Below, piece by piece: positions 8,412-16,767 of a stretch of 64,000 nt of DNA. The stretch's first letter is position 1, and each line of letters opens with the position of its first letter. The notes beneath the pieces are model-generated. The model was not told the origin of the DNA, did not search any database, and saw only the letters and a list, made by a program, of their open reading frames with translations. The position numbers were made by a program, and so were the translations under genes. The stretch is from Unio delphinus (lineage: Eukaryota; Mollusca; Bivalvia; Unionida; Unionidae), in assembly GCA_029339505.1 (NCBI GenBank), contig JAQISU010000033.1, positions 5,752,001 to 5,816,000 on the forward strand, in the 5' to 3' direction.

Positions 8412-11400
8412 GTCCTGTTGTTTGTAACCGGAGAGTTTTTTATCAATAATTTTAACATCAATATCATTTATTGTGGTGTCATTATCATCGAAAACAACTC
8501 TCCGAAGTTGATTTATTTTTCGTACTCTGGATACTGCGAGATAGACTAAATTTGACCATTCGATGCGATTATCTACCATCCAAACAATTGTATCCGATAT
8601 AGTCAATCCCTGTGAAGAATGTATCGTCGCTGCGTATCCTAGCGTCCACGGGGATTTATTAGCACGCAATGCATCTTCAACGACGCTGATATCAACCAGC
8701 ACAATATCATTTAATACAAGAATTTGTTTTTCACTCTGTCCTGGAATATCAACTTCAATATTCTGTTTTCGTGTATCCGATGGCCTATAACAAAGGGGTA
8801 CTGGAAGCGTTGCAAATTTTTCTTTATGCAATTCAAATAACTTCATCTGAAGTGTATTCCTGACTATTTTTCTACTTGCAATGATCAAATCGTTTGGTCT
8901 CCACGCTTCCCAGAAATCATTCATTGGGGTTTCTGAAATCACTTCACGCGCTATTTCGCATTGGATTCTATCCGGTTGTAATCTAATTAGCGCTTTGAAC
9001 TCGCGTAATCGTTCATCAAGTGATCTATAATCAGTGGTGATTTCTTCATAGTAGTCTACAAAACCCTTTAGCCATTCATGTGGAGATGCACCGACAAATG
9101 GTGGTGGTTGGCCTTGATCACCGCACATGACGACTTTTGTGTTTTTGTTTAATAACCACTCAAGAAATGTTTTTAATACATCTAATGACACTGTGCATAT
9201 TTCATCCCAAATTATGATTTCAGGAATGAATTTATCACCCATACGCTCAGGAGTCCATTTGTCACCCTTCCATCGAAAAAAACTGTGATAAGTGCAAGCA
9301 TTTACCCCTCGTTGTATCATCTCTCTGGCGAGTCTGTGAGTCGGTGTTAGCACAATCATGTTAGAAACGCTAGCGTTTCCACGACGAAATAATTCAATTG
9401 CACGAGTTGTCTTTCCTGACCCACCACAACCGTTTAAATAAACTGTCTTGTATCTACATACTGGATCAGATACCGGTGGTGCATTAGAAAGTTCTGATTG
9501 AATTTCAATACGGTTACAACAAATATATTTATCATCCATGGCAACGTCTGCGGATTCACAATACTCATGTAGCATCTCTTTTTTAAATCGCCAACGCCCC
9601 CAATTTTCTTCGGGATCTGTGAATGCCGCTACAGCTGATTTGTACTTATTGTGTATATACATCGAATCAGTGGCCACTCTAACCGCGGTATTAGGAAATC
9701 TATTTATCATCGAAAAAAGATTAATAGAAGCATAGGCTAGCATTGAACTTCTCAAATGTGTGTACTGGGAATTATATCCATCACAGTAGGTAACAACCGT
9801 ACCTAATTTCTCACCATTGGATAGAAAAGCATCCTTGCGGGATACAAGTTTTCCTTGTTTCATTAAATCCGTTACAATAAAATCGTATTCAGCGACATCT
9901 ATGATCAACCGCGAAGAGTATTTTGCGTTGTCGTATCGTCCACCCTGGGTAAATTTACCGATTATTCTTCTTCCGAGATCTTTTGCTTGTTCTTTTTTAA
10001 TTTAAAATAACTTCTTAGACCAATTTATGATTTCTTCTTCACTGAAATCTGGAAACTGTTTTCGTAGTTCGCTGATTATACGATCTAGATCGGGTTGTGG
10101 TAGCCAAACTTCTTTCTGAGCTCGATAGCATATAATAGCCTCGGAAACAATCAACGATATTAGCATACCACAATCAATCATATATCTCAATAGCACTATT
10201 GGCATCCAGTGTTTTTCAGATAGGTGTCTACCGAGCCAAACATAACTACACGGATGTAACCCTGTAGCTAATTCAAATGATATCACACGAGCGAATCCGG
10301 TTAAATCAAAATCAGGCAATGGTCCATTAATCGCAACACGAGTAATTTCATGGGTGGGGTGTCCAAATCGTTTGAAGTACTCAGCGCATTCCCCATACCC
10401 GAGAAAACTTCCGGGATAACACGCGGCTATATCAATTGAAATCATACCATCACGTGAGTATTTCGTATTCCACAGTCCTCCATGACCGAATTCGACGCAA
10501 CTCAATTTAACATCCTCGAGAAAATCACTTCGTGTTGGACGCCATGAGTTTTTTTCTCTTGCGAAGTGAGCTACCACTGATGGAATAGTAAAATTATCCG
10601 TGAGTAGTTTTTCATGGGAATTCTCCGGTGAAAAATCACTAGCGATTTTTCTCATTCTGTTATCTAATTCTTCAATGCGATATAATTCACCATTTGGTTT
10701 TACAAATTGATCGAATTCTTCATCACTTCTAAGTAACCACACTGACACAGGATCATCCTTACACAACGCATGAATAGCATCGAATAATTTCTCTTCATAG
10801 AAAACATCCCCGACGAACTCCTTAGGGATATATTTCACGGTTCGTTCTCGTGGAAATATTGTTACCGCAGGTGTCCACGCGTGTTTGTTATGATCAATAA
10901 TCTGTATTGGGGCTCCATTTTTGTTATATTTCGGTTCGTATAAAACCTCTCCGGTTATCGTCATAACGGTTATTGGAAATCTTAATGATGTTTCTATTTT
11001 AGCTATATCAGAAATCTTTGCACCATGCTGTTTCACTGTCAGTTCCCACTCGGTTATTTTCCTACGTCGCAGATCAGTTAGTTTATTTCCTCGGGATGCA
11101 TTTGTGAAGTGTTCTATTATTCGTTCTGCTACACAATTAAGCCCTGACGAATATTTCATAAGAGCTAGTTTTGCGATATCGGGTTTATCATTTAACGGAT
11201 ATATCCCATAAACCATTGCTGTTACGGGATAAGATCTTTCGTAGTATGGTTTATCAATGCCGGTTAGAATCCCTGGTTTGGAATCTCTACTCACAATGAC
11301 AGCTTTTTTATTCTTGAGGATTGGTTCAAATTTATCCTTAATAATCCATTTGCCATCGACTTCGATAATGAATTTGATTCGGAAAAAATACCGTTTTTCC

Positions 11401-12137
11401 CCAACACGTGAAATTATCACTGCTGCTTTTTCATCATTCATGGTAGCGTCAACAACACCATCAATTCGAAATGTTGACCAACAATAAGATGCTCCATCAC
11501 GCTTAAATTCATTAAAACAATCTCTGATTTTACTAATCATGGCTTTATCAAGAATTGTATTCTTTGGTGTATTAGAAACCATATCGAGATTGAATTGAGC
11601 ATCTTTCCAGGGTAATTTCTTGGACGTTTTTTTTAGTTTATCGAGATTAAATTTAGGATTGATTTTCAATAATCTCTTAAACTCTTTCATGTTTCCGTCT
11701 ATTGGACGTTTTTTGGGTCTATCGAGATTAAATCTAGGATTGATTTTTAATAATCTCTTGTTACGTCTTTTTGGTTTATCGAGATTAAATTTAGGATTGA
11801 TTTTCAATAATCTCTTAAACTCTTTCATGTTTCCGTCTCTTGGACGTTTGTTACGTCTTTTTGGTTTATCGAGATTAAATTTAGGATTGATTTTCAATAA
11901 TCTCTTAAAGTCTTTCATGTTTCCGTCTCTTGGACGTTTGTTACGTCTTTTTGGTTTATCGAGATTAAATTTAGGATTGATTTTCAATAATCTCTTAAAC
12001 TCTTTCATGTTTCCGTCTATTGGACGTTTATTGGGTCTATCGACATTAAATCTAGGATTGATTTTTAATAATCTCTTAAACTCCTTATCAGCATTGAATT
12101 CAGCATTTTTCGAAGGCGTTTTCCTTAATTCCTTCAT
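8186..12137 (-). CDS. Replicase: protein-primed PolB + SF1 helicase + HNH nuclease (interrupted)
   Basis: One very long - strand gene of about 1,315 codons. Codons 1-711 (12137-10005) hold a repeat-rich basic N-terminus and the polymerase domain with motif A DIAACYPGSF (Asp near 569). After an in-frame TAA at 10002-10004 the same frame continues with a motif B-like block (KDLGRRIIGKFTQGG), polymerase motif C VATDSMYI (Asp near 824), then an SF1 helicase: Walker A GCGGSGKT (about 903-910), Walker B IIIWDE (about 975-980), CGDQGQPPP and AVSRVR. That frame ends at 8388. An HNH domain (CASC, FTVDRKNNN, CLECNR) follows in a shifted frame from an A10 run (T10 at 8402-8411 on +) to 8186. The same polymerase-helicase join occurs in the outer copy. 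From memory, very similar polymerase-helicase-HNH proteins exist in Rhizophagus genomes. As written the gene is broken twice. Confidence 0.85.
8412..9750 (-). other. SF1 helicase domain of the replicase
   Basis: Superfamily 1 helicase motifs appear in order: LNGCGGSGKTTRAIELF (motif I), VLTPTHRLAREM (Ia), IIIWDEICTV (II), VVMCGDQGQPPP (III), ATIHSSQGLTI (V) and YLAVSRVR (VI). It is fused C-terminal to polymerase motif C with no stop between. Its role would be to unwind DNA ahead of the fused polymerase, which is unusual because protein-primed polymerases commonly displace strands unaided. Confidence 0.85.
10002..10004 (-). other. In-frame TAA between polymerase motifs A and B
   Basis: The stop lies in an otherwise continuous frame. 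The outer copy, aligned without gaps across this point, has a sense codon (Asp) there. The simplest reading is a nonsense mutation that splits the polymerase between catalytic motifs A and C. Confidence 0.8.
11610..12090 (-). repeat. In-frame tandem repeats in replicase N-terminus
   Basis: About six copies of a 25-30 residue unit containing EFKRLLKINPKFNLDKP, separated by basic spacers such as KRRNKRPRDG. One junction shows an internal deletion (NKRLLKINPRF). All copies keep the reading frame. The basic character suggests DNA or terminal-protein binding, which is speculative. An antisense open frame at 11620-12144 is only a shadow of this repeat. Confidence 0.9.
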
Positions 12138-12180
12138 GCTATAATTAAAACAAGCATTTAAATGAAAGATTTTTTATATA
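12138..12180. promoter_or_regulatory. Divergent AT-rich promoter region
   Basis: 43 bp between the replicase start (-, 12137) and the zinc-ribbon gene start (+, 12181). It is AT-rich with TATATA immediately before the + strand ATG. It separates the early (replicative) leftward gene from the rightward block. Confidence 0.5.
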
Positions 12181-12573
12181 ATGAATCACTGCAAGTGGCT
12201 TATGATTGTATCAGTAATCCCGTGTAACAAATCATGCAGAAATGAGTTCTGTGGGTATCATATGCAAAGCTTTCGTCGTGGAAGCCTTGGTCCGTTACCG
12301 TGCATACGATGTGGAGTTGGGGTTAGGGGAAAATCTCAGTTGTGTTTGAATTGTGGTGGTAAGCGATACAGGGAGTTGAAGCGTTATTATGATAAAAGAA
12401 TAAAAAATGGACAATCAATCAGAAATTTTGACCCTGACGCTGACAAAGTCAGTATTCTTGACGCTGACAAAGTCAGTATCCTTGACAGAGTCAAGGATAA
12501 AATCATAAGAACTCCTCAAGACTACATCGAAAGATTTATCATTAAACCAAACGATGAATTAGACAAACAATAG
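12181..12573 (+). CDS. Small cysteine-rich zinc-ribbon protein
   Basis: 130 residues. The N-terminal half has paired Cys motifs (CNKSC, FCGYH, CIRCG, LCLNCGG) that would bind two zinc ions, followed by a basic segment (KRYRELKRYYDKRIK). The C-terminal half carries an exact in-frame duplication of DADKVSIL (24 bp, 12436-12483). Function is unknown. Cys-rich ORFs next to the polymerase are seen in other Polintons, and a DNA-binding or regulatory role is a guess. Its start is fixed by the divergent replicase gene, and the next gene begins 12 bp after its stop. Confidence 0.7.
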   Translation: MNHCKWLMIVSVIPCNKSCRNEFCGYHMQSFRRGSLGPLPCIRCGVGVRGKSQLCLNCGGKRYRELKRYYDKRIKNGQSIRNFDPDADKVSILDADKVSILDRVKDKIIRTPQDYIERFIIKPNDELDKQ

Positions 12574-12585
12574 TATAATATATAA

Positions 12586-13077
12586 ATGAACCAAGAATTC
12601 AGACAACACCCTGTGATCACAAATTATGAAGCATCCAGTGATGGTGTTGTAAGAAACCGCAGACTGAAGAAACCAGTTGGGTGGGATAATGGTATGGGGT
12701 ATTTGATGTTTGGTGCTGGAAAGAAGAAATATTACTGCCATCGTTTCGTGTATGAATGTTTCAATGGATTGATCGAGGATGATTTTGTTATTGATCATAT
12801 CGATTCTAATCCGAATAACAATTCTTTATCAAATCTGCAGGCTATCACACAAAGTGAAAATTCCGAACGAGGGGGGACTGGGAAATACTCGAAAAAAGCG
12901 AGACCTGTGAAATCTTTGAATACGATAACTAACGAAGAAAAAATATTTCAATCAATGAATGAAGCCAGTAGGCACTTCGATATTTGTATATCCTCAGTAC
13001 GATTCGTTGCAGAGGGAATAACCAAGACGGCTATTTCAAAAAGGACGGGACAAAAAGTTCAATTTAGTTATGTCTGA
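12586..13077 (+). CDS. NUMOD4-HNH homing-type endonuclease
   Basis: 163 residues. An N-terminal NUMOD4-like segment (NYEASSDGVVRN) precedes an HNH core with HRFVYECFNG and VIDHIDSNPNNNSLSNLQ, where the His-Asn-Asn pattern is present. A C-terminal NUMOD1-like helix-turn-helix (EASRHFDICISSVRFVAEG) would bind DNA. This layout matches phage and large-DNA-virus homing endonucleases, which cut an intron-less or empty allele. It stands free between Polinton genes, 12 bp after the zinc-ribbon gene and preceded by an AT-rich TATAATATATAA box. The outer element shows no copy, but that region is deleted there. Confidence 0.88.
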   Translation: MNQEFRQHPVITNYEASSDGVVRNRRLKKPVGWDNGMGYLMFGAGKKKYYCHRFVYECFNGLIEDDFVIDHIDSNPNNNSLSNLQAITQSENSERGGTGKYSKKARPVKSLNTITNEEKIFQSMNEASRHFDICISSVRFVAEGITKTAISKRTGQKVQFSYV

Positions 13078-13121
13078 TGCGTCATATTTTTCATTTAGAA
13101 ATATATAATTGTTATAGAATA

Positions 13122-13478
13122 ATGAATTCTGAAAACATGAATAGCATCATATCCGAGATTTCAAAATTAAAAAGTTGGGATATTGAACTATCAGATGGTT
13201 TAAATCCTGATCAAATCATGTCTGATTTTCAGGATATAGAATACGGAGTTAACAACAATAAATACATGCTACCAAAGAAGTATGCGCTCATCAAAAGAAT
13301 TCAGAATTCTATTAAGGACTCTCTCGCATTTTCCAGTGACGTAAGTGTGTTCGCTCCGTTGTATACCATCGTAGAACGAATACGAAAAGAATTGGGGTAC
13401 GAATACGAATTGAAAAAGGAGGTTAATTCTAAAGTTAGAAACCTACGGGCGTTAATTCAAGAAAATGAACAATTTTGA
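13122..13478 (+). CDS. Small helical protein of unknown function
   Basis: 118 residues from the ATG of MNSENMNSIISEISKLKSW. This start is favoured over an upstream in-frame one because the outer copy (23975) begins at the same place and both have an AT-rich box just before it. It is predicted to be mostly helical and charged (ERIRKELGYEYELKKEVNSKVRNLRALIQ). I recognise no family. Its position before the structural genes suggests a late or assembly role. Confidence 0.65.
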   Translation: MNSENMNSIISEISKLKSWDIELSDGLNPDQIMSDFQDIEYGVNNNKYMLPKKYALIKRIQNSIKDSLAFSSDVSVFAPLYTIVERIRKELGYEYELKKEVNSKVRNLRALIQENEQF

Positions 13479-13559
13479 TTGACCAACCATTTATCATTAT
13501 TTGATTGTGACCGTCCCTCATAGAGATTTTAATTTTTGTTTAGCATTTTTTGATTAAAA

Positions 13560-13697
13560 ATGTCAAAATCAGTGAATGAAAAATTGATGGCTGGTTGGTC
13601 CGGTATCAAATACACTAAAAAATTCAAAGTGGGGAAACTATCAGTATTATTTATTTTTTATACAATTATGATACTTTCCCCATCATTGATAGGATGA
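13560..13697 (+). CDS. 45-residue membrane peptide candidate
   Basis: Small frame MSKSVNEKLMAGWSGIKY... with a basic middle followed by a hydrophobic segment (LSVLFIFYTIMILSPSLIG) long enough to cross a membrane. It fills an otherwise empty 300-bp gap between two conserved genes. The outer element has unrelated sequence here, so conservation cannot be tested. An imperfect inverted repeat (GGGGAAACTATC with GATACTTTCCCC) lies within it and could be the true feature. Confidence 0.35.
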   Translation: MSKSVNEKLMAGWSGIKYTKKFKVGKLSVLFIFYTIMILSPSLIG

Positions 13698-13700
13698 AAT

Positions 13701-13728
13701 AACACTTCCATGACCATCCGATGGTGTT
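13701..13728 (+). promoter_or_regulatory. Bulged stem-loop before the late gene
   Basis: AACAC-TT-CCAT pairs with ATGGTGTT around a 9-base loop. It directly precedes the repeated ATTGAAAAATTGTTT promoter-like motif. It could be a termination or processing signal. Confidence 0.35.
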
Positions 13729-13736
13729 AGGTCGGA

Positions 13737-13782
13737 TTGAAAAATTGTTTTGCAATTGAAAAATTGTTTCTGATTTCAAATA
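13737..13782 (+). promoter_or_regulatory. Late promoter-like module, copy 1
   Basis: ATTGAAAAATTGTTT occurs twice in tandem, and the second copy runs into TCTGATTTCAAATA directly abutting the ATG. From 13753 to 13785, 32 of 33 bases match copy 2 (14811-14843). Two distinct genes sharing this block up to the ATG suggests a common promoter or translation leader. Confidence 0.6.
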
Positions 13783-14778
13783 ATGGTCAATGAAGCATTA
13801 ACATCCCGATTGGCTCGTGAACGACTGGATGCAATCAGGAGATTTGTACCAATTCGTAACTCTGTACGGAATAAACTACAACAACGACAGAGTCTTCAGA
13901 CTGATTTTGCTATGGGATCCGAAGAATTGTTTAAACCAGTAACCACAGCAACGAAAGGGATAGAGCGTGCTATACTGAGAGATGTTCCCGAGACGGGAAA
14001 ATCTGTTATTGGTGAACTCGAAAAAATAGCAGCGAAAACTGAACAAACAAAACAAATGGAATCAAAAGAAATAGTAGATGATTTAGGCGTGATATTTAAC
14101 GAGGCGGGTTTAGCAGCGATTAATAAGACTGATTCAACAGAAATTCCTGCGCTTGTTGTTACGACTTATGAAAACAGGAAAAATATGTTGAAACCAGAAC
14201 ATCATAAGTTTGTTAGAAATTTAGATCATTGGGCTGATATATTCTACAAAATCAAAACTGAAAAAACAGGTAGAATTAGGAAGAAGGATAACGCATCATA
14301 TATTGAATATAGAAATGCGGTGGATATAGTGTATAATCAATACGAAGAGTTTAAACAACAACAAAAACCGCAAAAATTGCGAGGAAGGCGACAGCAACCT
14401 GCAAAGAAAATATCTTTTTCACCTAAAAAACAACTACCACCACCTGATCGAGATGGTGGTGTTTCTGATTATTTCCAAGAAAATGATTTAGAAAAACTAG
14501 ATGAAGCAACTGGTTATAGCGGAAGTGGATTGCAAAACGCTAGCGTTGGAAACTCTTCGAGGGAAAATCCTTGGATTTCATGTCCTGGTAGTGTTCTCAG
14601 TGATATATCACGATTAGAAGTTCTTGTAGGAGGGTTCCGAGCTGGAAATAACTCACCGGAAATAATTAATGAAGCATCTGATATCTGTAGACGATTATTT
14701 CAGGGTGGTATCATGGATATCAGCACATATCGAGATTTCATTGGCGAGTTAGTGGAAAGTGGGTATCACAGTGATTAA
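13783..14778 (+). CDS. Putative structural/core protein (331 aa)
   Basis: The protein starts MVNEALTSRLARERLDAIRR, which is conserved in the outer copy. The middle is charged and Lys/Gln-rich, with a PPPDRDGGV linker. The conserved C-terminal domain reads ISRLEVLVGGFRAGNNSPEI and DICRRLFQGGIMDISTYRDF. LVGG followed by F fits the adenain consensus (M/I/L)XGG-X and is kept in the outer copy (LVGG-K), so this may be a protease substrate, as scaffold and core proteins are in adenovirus. No enzyme motif is visible. The gene is preceded by the late promoter-like module and followed by a palindrome at 14796-14809. Confidence 0.7.
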   Translation: MVNEALTSRLARERLDAIRRFVPIRNSVRNKLQQRQSLQTDFAMGSEELFKPVTTATKGIERAILRDVPETGKSVIGELEKIAAKTEQTKQMESKEIVDDLGVIFNEAGLAAINKTDSTEIPALVVTTYENRKNMLKPEHHKFVRNLDHWADIFYKIKTEKTGRIRKKDNASYIEYRNAVDIVYNQYEEFKQQQKPQKLRGRRQQPAKKISFSPKKQLPPPDRDGGVSDYFQENDLEKLDEATGYSGSGLQNASVGNSSRENPWISCPGSVLSDISRLEVLVGGFRAGNNSPEIINEASDICRRLFQGGIMDISTYRDFIGELVESGYHSD

Positions 14779-14795
14779 TCACCGAGACTGAATAA

Positions 14796-14809
14796 AAACG
14801 CTAGCGTTT
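14796..14809. promoter_or_regulatory. Palindrome AAACGCTAGCGTTT after stop codon
   Basis: A perfect 14-bp palindrome 17 bp after a stop codon and 2 bp before the next promoter-like module. Its 12-bp core AACGCTAGCGTT also occurs inside genes at 9366-9377 (within a 16-bp palindrome) and 14536-14547. A different palindrome (AAACCACTAGTGGTTT) occupies the equivalent place at 19111-19126. Confidence 0.6.
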
Positions 14810-14810
14810 C

Positions 14811-14840
14811 CAATTGAAAAATGGTTTCTGATTTCAAATA
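14811..14840 (+). promoter_or_regulatory. Late promoter-like module, copy 2
   Basis: Nearly identical to 13753-13782: CAATTGAAAAAT, then GGTTTCTGATTTCAAATA abutting the ATG at 14841. One base differs (T to G). Confidence 0.6.
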
Positions 14841-15278
14841 ATGATCATACACTACAATCATGATAAACCAACCCCCGTCTACGTAGTTAATTCACGGTTT
14901 CCAGTTTATAGAGCATACTACGGAGATGGTTTAGGCAATACCATTGCAGGGTTATTTGCGAGAATGGCTCCAAAAGTGATGCCGTTGGCTAAACAACTAG
15001 GAATGAAAGCAATTGAAGTTATTCGTGATAAGGGTATTGGCGCTGTTGGAGATCTTGCTGGAAAAGCGTTTTCAGCCGCGAAGAATAAATTAACATCATT
15101 AGTGAGACGAAAAAAGAAACCGGTACCATTGCCATCTACAGCGGAAATGCCTGCAAGTGTTAGTAGAATTATAAATAACGCAGTAGACGAAAAATTAGCG
15201 TCGATGGCTTTAACTCCCGACCAAAGCAATATTGCAAATATGATAGCAGGAAGCGGCTTTAAAAAACTACGTCGATGA
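14841..15278 (+). CDS. Basic amphipathic core-like protein
   Basis: 145 residues. It begins MIIHYNHDKPTPVYVVNSRF. After YYGDGLGNTIAGLF comes a long amphipathic helical stretch rich in Gly, Ala and Lys (LFARMAPKVMPLAKQLGMK), then a basic patch VRRKKKPV. This composition recalls the small core and membrane-active proteins (pX/pVI) of adenovirus and related Polinton proteins; the assignment is by character and position, not by a firm motif. IAGS-G near the C-terminus fits the adenain consensus (M/I/L)XGX-G but is not kept in the outer copy (25948-26406). It lies just upstream of the major capsid gene. Confidence 0.6.
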   Translation: MIIHYNHDKPTPVYVVNSRFPVYRAYYGDGLGNTIAGLFARMAPKVMPLAKQLGMKAIEVIRDKGIGAVGDLAGKAFSAAKNKLTSLVRRKKKPVPLPSTAEMPASVSRIINNAVDEKLASMALTPDQSNIANMIAGSGFKKLRR

Positions 15279-15302
15279 AAATCGTTTATGATTTCACGAT
15301 TT
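15279..15302 (+). terminator. Stem-loop directly after stop codon
   Basis: AAATCGT and ACGATTT form a 7-bp stem around a 10-base loop, starting one base after the TGA of the upstream gene. It matches the position of the palindromes at 14796 and 19111. Its function, whether termination or processing, is inference. Confidence 0.4.
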
Positions 15303-15324
15303 AGACTCTGATAAATAGAATAAA

Positions 15325-16728
15325 ATGTTCAAAAAATCACATGATCCGGCGTTTGATATAGACGCCCCAGTTGGCAAGGATGATTCTGTACGCGATTATC
15401 AATAGTACGCTTATCATGCAATAGACGCAAATAGTCGATCGCGAATTGAACTTCAAGTCCATGATACTAGTAAATATTTTTTGCCTTGTGAAGCGTTTAT
15501 CGAAGTAGAAGGAAACCTTGTAACAGCTGCTGGAGCATCATATCCAGCTGGTACTCAAGTCGGTTTTGTCAATAATGGTATTATGGCGTTATTTGAGAGT
15601 GCAAGATACCTCATTGATGGAAAAGAAATCGAGTCGATAAATCGCGATGTTGATGTGGCTACAACAATAATCGGGTTAGCGAGATATTCTGATGATTATA
15701 CAAGATCAGCAGGACCTTCTATGATGTTTGCAAAGGATGTTAAAAATACCGCTGGAGGAATTCAATTTGTTGTAAGACGACCAAAAAAAGCCAGTGCTGC
15801 TAATGATGATGCTGATGTCGAGGCTGTAGTTATAAACAACGACGTTAATTTCAATCTAGGAGCCGCAACACGTATTTCAATGTTGCAAGGGGCTAGTAAA
15901 TCATTTTCATGCGCTATTCCACTGCATCACATATTTGGATTCTGTAGAAACGTCCGAAAAGTTATCTACGGGGCGAAGCATACAGTAGCGCTTGTACGAA
16001 AGGGTGATGATAATGACGCAATTTGGAGGATTCCAGCAGATGCTGCAAATCCCAATACTGATGCCGGTAAAGTTATTTTAACAAAAATATCATTGTGGAT
16101 GCCAATGTTGACTCCAGCAATCACCGCAGAAGAACGATTACTATCATTTATGGACCAAGGAGGAAAGTCGTTGTTGAGTTGGTTAACCGTGAGTACAGAT
16201 GTTAAACAATCAAATCTCAACGGGTTATTCACGTGGAATCTAGCATCAAAACAAGGTGTTTCAGCTCCACGTCATATATTTGTAGCGCTACAGGATAACA
16301 CACGAGTTGGCGATCAACGTTTCAGTCATATGATATTTGATCAGTTAGGTGTGAAAGACGTCTCACTGAGAATAAACGGCCAGCAGGAACCATCCGAAGA
16401 TGTGCAACTCGATTACACAGAAAATCATATTGTACGCGTGTATCATAGATTGTTGTCGTTTATGGCACGTGATCAAAATGTTGATACTGGTTTGCAAATA
16501 TCACAATACGACTTTAAGAGTTTATACCCGATCTATTACTTTTCGCTGGAACATCTCGATTTAACAAGACAGTCCGTCGTTGATATACACTTTAGAGCTA
16601 ATGTAAATAAGCCTGATGCTATTGATAATTATAGAGCGGTTGCTGTCATTCTCAGCGACAAATCAATGCTACTCGAAGGTGTTGGAGGAAGAATGAGAGT
16701 GGTAGATGCACCAGTAGAAAATCTTTGA
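15325..16728 (+). CDS. Major capsid protein (Polinton hexon-like), in-frame TAG
   Basis: 467 codons in one frame from the ATG at 15325, with a TAG at 15403-15405 (codon 27). The outer copy has Phe at that position. The rest is open. Conserved blocks shared with the outer copy include VGFVNNGIMALFESARYLID, DVDVATT, HIFGFCRNVRKVI, KHTVALVRK, FSLEHLDLTRQSVVDIHFRA and a VLEGVGGRMR-like end. The VNNG-MALF-SARY-IDG block is typical of Polinton/adintovirus major capsid proteins, which fold as double jelly rolls and form the capsid hexons. The gene is followed at 40 bp by the pVI-like gene. Without the TAG, or with its readthrough, the protein would be full length. No ATG lies close downstream to give a near-complete product. 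Confidence 0.85.
15403..15405 (+). other. In-frame amber codon in the major capsid gene
   Basis: TAG in the context CAA-TAG-TAC at codon 27. The outer homologue reads CAG-TTT-TAT. A second amber lies near the 5' end of the membrane-protein gene (19233). Confidence 0.85.
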
Positions 16729-16767
16729 TTGATTTTTCATTGAATTGGAATAAATCTATTATGTATA

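Noticed and set aside
11620..12144. A + strand frame of 174 residues with LGLIFNNLL repeats
   Set aside because: It is the exact antisense of the replicase N-terminal repeat array; the - strand frame continues into the polymerase and has a homologous context.
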